Positions 1-9,370 of a stretch of DNA of 21,830 nucleotides are shown here, in pieces; the stretch's first letter is position 1; the number at the start of each line of letters is the position of its first letter. The position numbers were made by a program, and so were the translations under genes. This DNA is from Chara braunii. Taxonomy: Eukaryota > Streptophyta > Charophyceae > Charales > Characeae. Location: the NCBI GenBank assembly GCA_003427395.1, contig BFEA01000214.1, positions 814,187-836,016 of the forward strand, in the 5' to 3' direction. The notes beneath the pieces were generated by a model. That model was given only the letters and a program-made list of their open reading frames with translations. It was not told the origin of the DNA and ran no database searches.

Positions 1-38
<38 letters not shown>
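1..38. repeat. (GT)n microsatellite
   Basis: Nineteen uninterrupted GT dinucleotides open the window, so the tract probably continues upstream. A frame read through it gives only a Cys-Val run, which is not evidence of coding. Confidence 0.97.
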
Positions 39-39
<1 letters not shown>

Positions 40-423
40 GAGTTGGAGAAGGAGACGAAGGTGGATGGAAAGAGAAGAAGAAATCTCTCCCTCTCTCACT
101 CCTTTCTCGCACACAATCATGCGGAGAAAACCATGAATGATGACAGAATGAGAAGGATGGAGAGAAAGAGGCGGGTGGTGATAAAGAAGAAAAGGCCCAG
201 TTACAACCAGCCAAAATCCAGTCCACCCCCAGTCACCTCCAAACACAATGCTGAAGTCGGACTAGAAGAAGTCTCCCTGATATACTTGCCAAGTACCTTT
301 GATCTCTCTGTCTCTCACTCTCTCTCTTATGTGGAGAGAAAGAGAAGTAGAAATTTCTCGCTGTCCGTGCTTCTTCACTATATTCAGGTACCGACCAGTA
401 AAAGGCTCTGCCTTGAGACGCTG

Positions 424-576
424 CAGGTGGCCGGCAGAAGTGCACAACCTATGCCGCCATGGTGAGTTCTCCTCTGCCCTACTCTCTACTGCTCCAGACC
501 TCCACGCTAACCAGGCGGCCGGCAGAAGTGCACAACCTATGCCGCCATGGTGAGTTCTCCTCTGCCCTACTCTCTA
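424..576. repeat. direct duplication of a ~60-bp segment
   Basis: Positions 429-488 recur at 517-576 without a mismatch, an offset of 88 bp. With one mismatch (t/c) the match extends a few bases further left. Each copy carries GCCGCCATGG followed at once by GTGAGT, so it looks like a strong translation-start context fused to a 5' splice-site consensus. No open frame of useful length follows either copy. Confidence 0.9.
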
Positions 577-1184
577 ACTAACACTGACACACCAACTCCC
601 AGTGTGACTCTCCAGCAGCCTGGTGGCGGATAGACCAGCTAAACTCTGTATCCTCACTTAACTCATGAGGCCCAGCTGCATACCTCTGGGCCAGTCTCTC
701 CTCCATCATGCCGGCCTTTAGATACTGATATGATACGATGGTGCTAAGGATGGCTGAAGTCCTGCTCGAGTGCTGGAGGCCAAGTAAATGCATAGCCTGT
801 GTCCCCACCGGACTAGTCCTGGAGCAGGTACAGTCGGACAAGAAAAGCTCTAACCCTAGTGTGGACATAGTCTACAATGGCATCAGATGCCCAAAACGTA
901 TGAACAAGGCCTACCGCTGGTCCAAACAGGGACTTCTAGCTTTTCTGAAACTACACTATGCTAGAACATACGGAACATCGAACAATCATCAGAAGAAAAA
1001 TCTGAAAAGCTGGGCAAAGCTCAAACTGCATGTAACTAAATTAAAATTGAACAGTACAGGCAAAAATAACTCATGTTGCTTGAAAGAATGAACCACAGGG
1101 TAGCCAGCGATCAGTGCCGGGGTGAGATTAGGGGAATGCACTTTTAACTTCACTGGCAAGGGTCCTGCCAACATCTTCGGTGGG

Positions 1185-1262
1185 AGAAGTCGATCTTGGT
1201 TGAACCAAAAGAAGCGACACGTCAGAAGTCGATCTTGGTCGAACCAAAAGAAGCGACGCATC
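1185..1262. repeat. 39-bp tandem duplication (2 copies)
   Basis: Copy 1 is 1185-1223 and copy 2 is 1224-1262, differing at a few positions. The 39-bp length keeps the frame (13 codons, Arg/Ser/Lys-rich on the plus strand). The surrounding 82-codon frame has no recognisable domain, so I treat this as a simple duplication. Confidence 0.85.
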
Positions 1263-1973
1263 AGATCATCTGACAGAAGAAGGTTCATTGGGCTGATGGG
1301 CAGCTGCCCCCAGCAAACAACCAACTCCAACCAACTCCAACACTTGCAAATGCAAGCAGAATTGGGATAAGAGGAGAATAGCTCATATCCCTTTTCCTCC
1401 AGCAACCTGAATGCGGTCCACAAACTATTATCTGAGCCAGGTTGAGGACAAAGTTTCATCTCCAGGGAGGAAGAACGAGTAACTGCCAAAGAACAGCACC
1501 CAATGTCTTCTCTCATGCCTCTCACGGATGTCCATTCACCATAGCCTCCGACTTCCTCTCTCTTGGAGGATCCCGCACACTGTGTTCTCACTGCTCGGGA
1601 ACACTACCTCAAAGTAGGCATACTGCAGCAGCACTCACTGTAGCGGCGTTCAGCACCGCACTGGAACACTGTGCACTGTACCAACACTCACTGTAGCATT
1701 GCGCGTTGTAGCAGCCTGGCAGCCTCCATCCAAAGCACTGCGAAATAGCACCAGGCTTTGTAGTGGTTGGCACTCAAGCATGCCTCCATGAAGCACTGCA
1801 CACTGTAGAAGCCTGGCAGCTGGCTGGCTTCTATACTTTGGCCAGCCAATACATCAGCTTTTTGAGGACCAGTGGCCAGGCCCAGTTGCTGGCCCAGGGC
1901 CAACTCGGATTTTCTCTGGGCCAGTACCTTTTCCCTTGAGTCAAGTGAGGTCCAGGTTCCGAGCAAGAGGCCT

Positions 1974-2066
1974 GCACAGTTTCCAGAATCGTTGCCTTGC
2001 AATTTCTGAAGCGGTGGCCATGCAATTTTCTTGACCGGTGCTTATGCAATTTCCAAGGCAGTGAGC
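1974..2066. repeat. degenerate 23-24-bp tandem repeat, about 4 copies
   Basis: Units beginning TGCAATTT or TGCACAGTTT start near 1974, 1998, 2021 and 2045. The spacing is 23-24 bp, and divergence after the first eight bases is substantial. Confidence 0.55.
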
Positions 2067-2174
2067 CTGAATCTGCGTTTTTCTTTCACTGGCCTTTCCG
2101 TCGTACTTGCCGGAAGGTTCTGATTATACTTTTTGTAAGGGTCCATTAAGTTTTATGATGAAGGTCGTGGACAT

Positions 2175-2486
2175 GCATCAGGTTGCTCATACTATACACG
2201 ATTACAGAGCATCCTCCGGCTGCCAGAGGTCGCTGAATTACAGCCACACTCTCCTCTTGCCATGGCCATACGTATCTGTGACAAGATGGTGCCACCCATT
2301 CACGACCAGCGCTGTAACTTCACTGAAGCGGTGCTCCAAATTGCCAGCAAAATGCCTCCTCCAAACCCAGACGATTGCCCTTGTGGACAAGCTTTTCCAT
2401 GTTGTGCTGACATTGTTGATGGCCATGTGGCCACAGTCGACTATGCTTTTATCCAAGACACATTTGTGGACTCTCTCTGCACAAGG
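2175..2486 (+). pseudogene. 5' part of an unrecognised interrupted reading frame
   Basis: I do not recognise the family. The frame containing the ATG at 2262 is open upstream for about 30 codons and downstream to 2486. It is rich in Cys, His and Pro: it has CPCGQAFPC near 2379 and then GHV-x-T-x-D, followed by an I-Q-D segment. The frame is broken by the mitochondrial insertion at about 2487 and resumes at 2834. Reading across the insertion gives a Gly-Thr-Lys-Tyr junction. The GHVxTxD to G-x-K-Y arrangement reminds me of a segment preceding RT in some eukaryotic retroelements, but that is a weak recollection. No start site or promoter can be assigned. Confidence 0.4.
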
Positions 2487-2833
2487 TGTACCGTTGGGTT
2501 TAAGCAAAGAACTTTCTCTATTTTCACAGCAATTTGCTTCTCGTACAGACGAAGTAGGAGAAATGTTAACAAACAATCGTATTTGGGAGCGACGACTTGT
2601 AGATATGGGTACTGTTACTGCACAACAGGCTATGGATTGGGGATTTAGTGGTGTAATGCTAAGAGATCCAGGATTTCCTGGGATTTGTGAAAAGCAGCAC
2701 CCTACGATGTTTATGACGAAGTAGAATTTGATGTACCCGTCGGTACACGAGGAGATTGTTATGATCGTTGTCGTGTCTGCATTGAAGAAATGCGACAAAG
2801 TCTCTTCAAATCATTGTCCAATGCTTGAATGAA
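2487..2833 (+). pseudogene. nad7: NUMT: mitochondrial nad7 (NADH dehydrogenase subunit 7) fragment
   Basis: Conceptual translation of about 115 codons matches the middle of plant mitochondrial nad7, the 49-kDa Q-module subunit of respiratory complex I. Recognisable segments are VPLGLSKELSLFSQQFASR, NRIWERRLVDMGTVTAQQA, DWGFSGVMLRDPG, then in another frame [20 protein letters not shown] and IEEMRQSL, then QIIVQCLNE. The two frame changes fall near 2680 and 2807, and a TGA follows the first. The whole gene would be about 390-400 codons, so this is under a third of it. It cannot encode a working subunit. Its position inside another frame marks it as DNA transferred to the nucleus rather than organellar DNA in place. 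Confidence 0.88.
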
Positions 2834-3074
2834 GGCACCAAGTATTGCCTCAATGGCAATTCTGCGGATGTGATGAAAGTACTGAGGCTCTGCTCTGGAT
2901 GAGTATATTGCCAAATTTATAGCAACCATGAGATCAGTGTCCAACAATGAGTTTATAATTGCCGACAGTCTCCTCCAGTTGCAGATGGCGGACAACAATT
3001 CTTTCAAGATGCCAACGGAGTTTCTTCTGTTCTGCGTACCCGGCACTTACCCAGGCTGCCTCGTGAGCTGCTGA
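2834..3074 (+). pseudogene. 3' part of the unrecognised interrupted reading frame
   Basis: Starting at GGC ACC AAG TAT, the frame that stopped at 2486 continues for about 19 codons. A one-base excess near 2891 then moves it into a frame reading ALDEYIAKFIATMRS and onward to a TGA at 3072-3074. The join with the 5' part is in frame once the nad7 insert is ignored, which is why I link the two. The frame also continues weakly in a third phase from 3067 to 3285, with a Leu/Gln-rich helical character. Function unknown. Confidence 0.38.
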
Positions 3075-5074
3075 GACATCTCTTCGGCAGCTACAACAGT
3101 ATTTTGCTGAAGCACCAGTCGATAAAAGCCTGGGACAACTTGGCAATCTGCTGCAAATGCTGGCACACATACTGGTTATCACCGCATTTTGCCAGTTGGA
3201 CATACTGCCATACGTCGGAGTCTGTGGCGAGCATCTTGGATGGCCATGCACTTCTCAATCAGCACTGGAGCTATCGGCACACTGACACCCTGCTTTATCT
3301 CTAGTTCGCATTCAAAGCTCACAAATATCCACCAGCTCTTCGTCCTGTCCACTGACGTCACTCAGCGAAACAGTTTCTTTTGATCTGCACTTCGCTCATC
3401 GGCTCGTCGTGCTTCACTCTCGGAACCACATTGCAGGCACCCTGATGAACTTCTTGCAAGCACAACAATGGCCTCTCACTCACGCAGGGATGCTCTTCAA
3501 AGTTCAAAGTGTAATCTGGTCAAGAAAGTGGCTTCTGGTGCTTCTAGATTGTGCAAAGTGATGAGGAACTTATCATGGTTCTCAAGCAGACTGCACATTC
3601 CTTCTGAGGCTCTACGCCACACACAGCTGATTCTATCATAATGCACACTAACCCGCCACAAGACCCTATCCTTACCAATATGCCAAACGCTGTTCATGAA
3701 GCACAAGATTATGCCATGAAATTATGTGGAAGGTCCTCTCAAGGGGAGTGGGTTACTTCACAGAACTCTGACACTCCCAGTGTCTGACATAGAGCTGAGG
3801 CTTGGGCGTTCCCAGTCATACAGTATCCTAGTGCTTCCACCAACGCCCCAGCCCGTCAGCCCACAGGTGTGCTCATGGGGCAGTTGACGAGGTTCGAGCA
3901 TATATGTAATAATAGTAGACTTCAAAGAATCAAAGCTGCAGTGATCGTCTTTGACACAACGTCTGCTCCTTAGGGACCATCCCCCCTGTGTCCTCGGTAG
4001 AGGTTGGACTGCGTACATGCGTGGCCGGCAGCATCAGCTGCACACTCATGTCACCCTGCGTATGAACTGGTTTCGCCGCATAGTTCACCGGTCAGTTGTC
4101 CATCCAGGCAACATGAGCCCTCCATACAGCCAAATGCGGCTGTTGTAACCTGGCCGGCAACCCTACCAACTGTGGCCGACGACATGCCCGAGGTCAGACT
4201 TGCTATGCTCTCTGTGCAGACGGATCGATCCTGATAGGGTCGGAACGTACTAACAGTCACGCCATTGGGTATCTATGGCTGAAAGGGTGTCGAGAGTGGG
4301 TTTTATGGCTGTGACAGGTTAGTTTCTCAGACTTACTGCCATTCTTGTCAGGGGTTTGGAACGACAGTCTGCTAGGGGTGCAGGGTTGGGGTGAGTAAAG
4401 CCGACCATTTTTCCCGGGGGTATTGCTGGCTGTGGGCGACATTGTGAGTCCTTGTCTATTAGTCGAATGCATCCCGGACATACTGTTGGGATTCAATTTC
4501 TGATGAGTCGGTGAAAGTACAACAAAACAGTCTGGCACAGTCATGCCTTTGTTTTGTAGAATTGTGTATAGCGAACGTGACAACACTCGCACACAAAAGT
4601 GGGCGTGTTTCTGAAAAGGTGAGGCTGAAAAACTGAAATAGCAGAAACGTTCAGGTGCGTCCCAGGGAATTTTAGAGCCAAAAGGAAACTGCCTCCAGGA
4701 GAAGAGCGAGGTAGAAAACGTGGAGCCAGAGTTTTTTCCCGTGTGGGTACGGTAGCAGTCCCGCTCATGGTGACCCAAACGGTCACCCCAAAAAATAAAA
4801 AATAAAATAGACAAGGTAAAACCGTCACACAACTGCCTCTTTGGCGGAGGTGTTCCCCATCTGCACCGCCTCCTCATGGACAGCGACCTTTTTTGTTCAT
4901 GAACAGCATGATCATCACACACCTGGCGGGGTTCAGAGATCTACTTCGACGTCACGGCCAATGAATAGTACATACTGAGTCTGATGCCCACAATGTGGCA
5001 ATGATTCTTACATTGCTGAGGGCCTGAATGTGCACCATTCACAAAGTGTAGCCACCTGTGCAGCATTTGCATGA
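3075..5074. other. long stretch without a supportable gene
   Basis: Apart from a 72-codon open stretch at 3067-3285 that may be the tail of the preceding broken frame, I see nothing with family motifs on either strand. The longest frame, minus strand 4257-4922, has no recognisable domain and erratic composition. No tRNA, rRNA or obvious repeat was found. Confidence 0.5.
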
Positions 5075-5183
5075 CTACCGTCTTCAGTCGAATAGAACGC
5101 CCGGTCATTATCGCTATCTAGACTGATAGTTGAACCACATACATCTGTAATGACTGGGCGTTCTATTCGGGTGAAGACGGTAG
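5075..5183. repeat. 36-bp inverted repeat with 37-bp spacer (foldback)
   Basis: The left arm is 5075-5110 and the right arm is 5148-5183. The right arm's reverse complement matches the left arm except at three positions. The spacer 5111-5147 contains a smaller pair, CTATC (5114-5118) and GATAG (5125-5129). A transcript could form a long imperfect hairpin. It could be a foldback or MITE remnant, or an inverted duplication. No target-site duplication is evident. Confidence 0.85.
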
Positions 5184-5587
5184 CAGCCACTCGGAATACA
5201 AGTGTGGCTGATCGGCTTCCACTTCTTGTATCTGACCCACCCACTTCTAGTCCACCTTGCCCAGATTGTAACCCCACTCCAACTCACAATGGTCCACCTT
5301 CTGAGCATTTGATGAAGCTCCTGAATGGAGATGCTCCATCTCTGGAACACATGCTATAGAGCCAATGGAGTTAGTACATTGTCCGCTGGATAGAAGAGGG
5401 GCATCATGCTCTCCGGAAACAGGATTAAGTGTTGCGCCTGGTCTGAACGTAGAAGTATGTCTATGGCACTTATGGGAAACCAACTGCGACTCCAGCCCGC
5501 TCCACAGAATTACATGCCAAACATGGACCCAAATATTTGTGCATACGTCCGGGTTATTTCAGTGCACTTAACCTTGCGGATAATTCA

Positions 5588-5687
5588 TGCACCCTGTGGG
5601 ACAATGGTGGTATGGTGCACCCTGTGGGACAATGGTGGTATGGTGCACCCTGTGGGACAATGGTGGTATGGTGCACCCAGTGGGAAA
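5588..5687. repeat. 28-bp tandem repeat, 3 full copies plus a partial
   Basis: Identical units occupy 5588-5615, 5616-5643 and 5644-5671, with a diverging partial copy at 5672-5687. The unit begins TGCACCCTGTGGGACAATGG. Because 28 is not a multiple of three, successive copies read in different frames, so the array is not a protein repeat. Confidence 0.95.
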
Positions 5688-5828
5688 TATTACCATTTCT
5701 ATTACCGAGTAGCAGAATGCCCCTCGGTCTGGCTGGTCAATCAGGAACAGTATGCAGATGTGCACTTCCCTGAACATGGCCAGGCAGCGTCCCTTCCCTG
5801 TGTAGATCATACAGATTCTGCCACAGAT

Positions 5829-6698
5829 AGTGAAGGGGCCCCTTCCGAGGACGGTAGCTGTGCCATGCCAGCCACAGTTCCGTTAGTATGCACAGGACAT
5901 AATCTCTGCTTCTAATGCTGTAAACTAATGGTCATTGCCAGCCTCTGCCGCAAAAGCTGTGACCCATTGTCCTGCAGTCATCCCTTCCTCGAGGCCCTTA
6001 TTACTTGCCCAATATGCTGTTGTGGTCTTGACAGTCAATGCTTAAATAACTGCAAAGATCAGCCAGCTTTCCTGCTGGCATGCCAGTGACATGCCATGTG
6101 TTGTCAATGTCTCCAGGAAGCTCTCGTGGAAAGTATGCGTCTCTACTGCGTGAACTATACCCGATGCCATCATCCGCCACATCCTCTCCTCTCATGTCCC
6201 ATATGCAGTGTTGGGCGTACACATGCTGCAACAGCAGGCGAATCTCCTTCATCCTTGCCAGACAAACAGCAGACTCAGCAGCCTGAGGTGGATCAGTACT
6301 GAAAGGTTATCGCCGCCAGGACGAGCTGTTCCAGACAAGATCTTGCAACAGCAAAACAACCTTACTTTGGATCAGCCCCGTTGCCGCCTGCCCATAGAGA
6401 GGGAATAATGGCTGCGGATACCCAATAAAATTGCTCCATGCCCCTCTGTGATGGCCTGCCTGTGATTCAGCTTGCATGTGATTCACATGCTTTGTGTCGT
6501 GAGAACTATGAAGGCATAGCCCATGCAAGTTTTTGTTTTCATACGTATGATGACAGTCAACACTACACTCATGTGTGGCACCCTGAGATGTCATGTCCTA
6601 TTTGTAGACAGGCCTGTTTGTTCCTAGCATGGAGGAGTCATACAGCCTGTTTGTTTCTAGGATGTAGGGGCCATGCAGCCTGTGACATCTGTCTATGA
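5829..6698 (+). pseudogene. broken gene with repeated RING-like zinc-finger blocks
   Basis: One plus-strand frame carries four C-x2-H-x2-C blocks: codons at 5889/5898/5907(/5916), 6081/6090/6099(/6108), 6477/6486/6495 and 6663/6672/6681(/6690). In three of them a fourth Cys follows at x2. CPIC follows the first three blocks (Cys codons 6006, 6195 and 6594), 29-33 codons after the last ligand. This C-x2-H-x2-C-x2-C, gap, C-x2-C order resembles the second half of RING fingers, which in living genes usually recruit E2 enzymes for ubiquitination. The first-half Cys ligands are less clear (SCAMPATVPLV precedes block 1). Stops lie at 5913-5915 (TAA), 6087-6089 (TGA), 6300-6302 (TGA) and near 6405, and block 3 lacks its fourth Cys. 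Either a decayed multi-RING gene or exons separated by unseen introns. Confidence 0.5.
6610..6685. repeat. 33-bp tandem repeat, about 2.2 copies
   Basis: The word GCCTG recurs at 6612, 6645 and 6678 with similar intervening sequence. The 33-bp period keeps the frame of the RING-like pseudogene and duplicates a His/Cys-bearing segment. A separate 17-bp exact direct repeat flanks the area at 6593-6609 and 6783-6799. Confidence 0.75.
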
Positions 6699-6894
6699 CA
6701 TGTGATTCAATGCAGCAACTGCAACTGCAGCAATTGGATGCGGTGCTTCCGCAGTGCACACCCAAACCGGTCCTGTCCGGTGATGTCCTATTTGTAGACG
6801 GGGGCTGGAATGGCAATCCCTACACTTATAAAAGTACCTAATGTGAGAATTTTGGCATCCGGGCCGTCCGCGGTCCTACCGACCCGACAACCCA

Positions 6895-7052
6895 GATTGC
6901 CCCGCAATCTTAAGATTTTAAGATCGCGTGGCGATCCAGGCCGTTGGCGGGGTACTACAGGCCGGACGGCCTGGATTGCCCCACGATCTTAAAACTTGAA
7001 GATCGCGGGGCAATCGGGGCCGTTGGCCCAGTACCGGTTGGCCAATGGCCCA
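6895..7052. repeat. tandem pair of hairpin units, period 79 bp
   Basis: Unit 1 starts at 6895 and unit 2 at 6974. Hairpin 1 has 19-bp arms 6895-6913 and 6918-6936 (3 mismatches, 4-nt loop). Hairpin 2 has 17-bp arms 6974-6990 and 6999-7015 (1 mismatch, 8-nt loop). Between them CAGGCC/GGCCTG forms a perfect 6-bp stem (6958-6963, 6968-6973). A diverged start of a third unit appears near 7050. No protein is encoded. Confidence 0.8.
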
Positions 7053-7084
7053 GATTAGAAGTTCGCAGCGCAATCGAAGTTAGG

Positions 7085-7463
7085 GCGGCATCAGGTGTCA
7101 TCACCATCAGCATCATCAGGGTGCCGCTCGTCATCAACATCAAGGCGTGGGTCGCATCATTATCGACGCTGCTCATGATGATGATGATGATCCTCAGTTC
7201 GACTTCACAGAGCGCCGCTGGGGCTGCTCATTATCATCATCATCATTATCATTACGTCAGTATCATTTACCATCATCAATAGTTCACCATCATAGGGCGC
7301 TGTTGGCGAAGCTCGTCGTCATAGGGCACTGCTCACCCTTATCATCATCATCATCATCATCATAGGCTATCATCAAAGGTGCTCGTCATTAGCACCTTCA
7401 ACATCCTTTTGTCATCACAGGGCGATGTGTGTCATCATCATCATCAACGTCATCATCATCGTT

Positions 7464-7508
<45 letters not shown>

Positions 7509-7715
7509 TTGTAATCATAGGGTGCTGTTGGTGCTTCTCTTCGGTACGATCAGCATCATCATTTTGTCTTCATTTTCATCATTACTATCATCATCATCAT
7601 CATTTTGTCATCATTAGATGCTGGTCTTCAAGGCATTGTTTGCCTTCCACATCAGCAGGTGAGTTGGTCGCCACCATCATCCTCATCATCATCATCTTCA
7701 GGGTGCTGTTCATCG
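7085..7715. repeat. (ATC/CAT)n compound microsatellite region
   Basis: The longest pure run is 7464-7506 (about 14 units). Shorter runs lie near 7175-7192, 7230-7250, 7341-7362 and 7590-7605. A longer word, approximately AGGGYGCTGTT, recurs near 7294, 7519 and 7700 with weaker copies near 7116 and 7420, so the trinucleotide is embedded in a higher-order degenerate repeat. His-, Ser- and Asp-rich frames here are by-products. Confidence 0.9.
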
Positions 7716-8249
7716 TCATCAACAAATCCAAAAAAACAAATCTCTTTATTTTCAGGAATTTCCAATTCTTCCACTCATATCTTATGAATTTTATTGAGGC
7801 TCGTTTTTTCTTTTTTCCACTACAAGTGGACCCGAAGGACAATGAGAAAAACGCATTGTGGGGGATAACACAAATGTGGCAGTTGAAAGTATGATTCCAC
7901 AGCGTTGGTATTTGCGAAGGGACGCTTCGAGACACGTTTCAACTCACGGGGGCATTTGGAGAATATCCTCTCAGAATCTGATTCGTCCTTGAATGCTCCG
8001 TGTCTCTCCTTCTTTTTTTCTCTCTCTATCTCTCTTTGTGTCTGCCCCTCTCTCTCTGCGTCTGTGGCTCGCTGTTGAACGTTTTCTGTCTCTCGCTCTT
8101 TGTCTCTCTCTTTGTCTCTCTCTCTGTATGGCTCTTTCTTTCCGCTTGTGCAGTTTTGTCCATCATTTTTGTCCGTATGTCGTGTATTGCCTTTGTCTTG
8201 TCCGTGTTTGGAAGAGGGTTGAAATTTGTCGTAGGAACCTGTAGAGGGT
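7716..8249. other. non-coding stretch with pyrimidine-rich tract
   Basis: About 7985-8150 is dominated by CTCTCT and TTTCTCT words on the plus strand. The rest, including an A/T-rich part near 7725-7830, has no frame I can support. Confidence 0.6.
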
Positions 8250-9120
8250 TTAGCGCGGTGGTGCGGGATCTAGGGCCCGGAGGTATGCAACAGCTCGGTG
8301 GACAATGTCAGCTCTGTAGGTAGAGAAGGGCGGGAGTGGTTGTTGCATGTTATGGTGATGAAGGAGAATGAGGTCGTTGAGGTAATCCCAGGTGCGCGGT
8401 TGGTGAGGAATATTATAGATGGCCAACGTGTGACACGAGGCAAGGATATCATGGATGAGAGCTGTTGTACGTGTGACGCCCCAAGGTTCGAGTGGAAGCC
8501 ACCAGGGGGGGCCGGGTTGATACATATCGTGAGGGCGGAGGATGGGTTGTTATGGCGGCGGTGCAGGGCGGATGAAGGACTGTTTATAGTGGGCCGTGGT
8601 AATGCGTTCATACTGGTATTGGGGTCGTGGTGTGCGGGGGGAAGGTGTTCGACTGTAGTCGTCGTTGATGATTTTTAGTAAGAAAGTTCTGGTTTGTGCG
8701 TAATGGATGTTGGGATCGGGCGACAGATCTGGACGTCGGAGAGAACGGGTGCGGTTATCTTTGTATGCCAAAAAGAATTTTATATGTGGGGTGAGAAAGC
8801 TGCATGGTCACTCATGAGAAAGTCTTCTTCGAGAAGTTGTTCAATAATATGTTTGATATTATCTTTATTAATGAGGGGCAGCCAAGCATCCCATCTAATT
8901 GGTGTGGAGGTTGTGGTGGTGGAAGCAGTCATTTGTGATGTGGAAGGGCATGAGGATGGGAGAGGGATTTGGCTGAGTGTGATGTCATAGAGTCCAGCTG
9001 ATGCAGCGATCGAAGTCAGAGTGTCGGATGTCGAAGCAGCAGGATCTTGGATGTCGGTAGCAGTGGCCGACGGTGAGGTCTTCAACATTTTTTGTCTCGA
9101 CAAATTTTCTGGAGAACCTG
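8250..9120 (-). pseudogene. unrecognised degenerate coding region downstream of the Helitron helicase
   Basis: On the minus strand a textbook 3' splice site (a run of seven T in a pyrimidine tract, then CCTTGCAG, AG at 9118-9119) is followed by an open frame. Its first ATG is at 9086-9088, and it reads Ser/Thr/Pro-rich to a WDAWLPLINKDNIKHIIEQL segment. Near 8783 the frame stops (TAA), but the next phase is open immediately (KFFLAYKDNRTRSL) to a TAA at 8547-8549. It then continues in the same phase through PRTWDYLNDLILLHH to a TAA at 8250-8252. Pyrimidine-ending codons dominate throughout, which argues for former coding. I do not recognise the product. It could be a Helitron accessory frame, a captured host exon, or an old neighbouring gene. 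Confidence 0.4.
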
Positions 9121-9370
9121 CAAGGAAAAAAAGGGAACCGTGAGGGTGGTTAGAAGGAATTTGAGGAAGTGTCGGTCAAGTTCATGATTGGATTTGGCAG
9201 AGTTTATGATGGGATTTCTTTGTATGCAATATGTGGTGGTGTTGAGGTTGTGGTAGAGGATGGAATAGTGGTAGTAGGTGTTTTAGCGGTTGTGGACGGA
9301 ATGTCTTTGGCATGACATGCATGAGATGGGAGAGGAAGCAAATAGTTAGAAACGTAGTTAGTTGGATGTG

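Larger units (their letters stand above)
39..2170. other. intergenic sequence without a supportable gene
   Basis: Short frames occur on both strands, but none shows a recognisable motif or sustained codon bias. The stretch 1590-1830 is full of degenerate copies of CACTGTAGC and GCACTG-like words, suggesting a decayed simple repeat. The duplications inside this stretch are listed separately. Confidence 0.6.

Noticed and set aside
2487-2833. Functional nuclear nad7 exon
   Set aside because: Two phase changes and an internal stop within 347 bp, and no splice sites at its edges; the flanks belong to another frame.
4495-4520. CTGATGAG...GAAA, like a hammerhead ribozyme core
   Set aside because: The bases between CTGATGA and GAAA cannot form a convincing stem II, and I saw no matching stems I and III.
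4257-4922. 221-codon minus-strand frame, the longest outside the transposons
   Set aside because: No recognisable motif, irregular composition and no supporting neighbour. Frames of this length occur by chance in 22 kb.
5588-5687. Possible CRISPR-like array or protein repeat
   Set aside because: The 28-bp units abut without spacers, and 28 is not a multiple of three, so neither reading holds.
7379-7894. 171-codon His/Ser-rich frame
   Set aside because: It is a reading of the ATC/CAT microsatellite followed by A/T-rich DNA.
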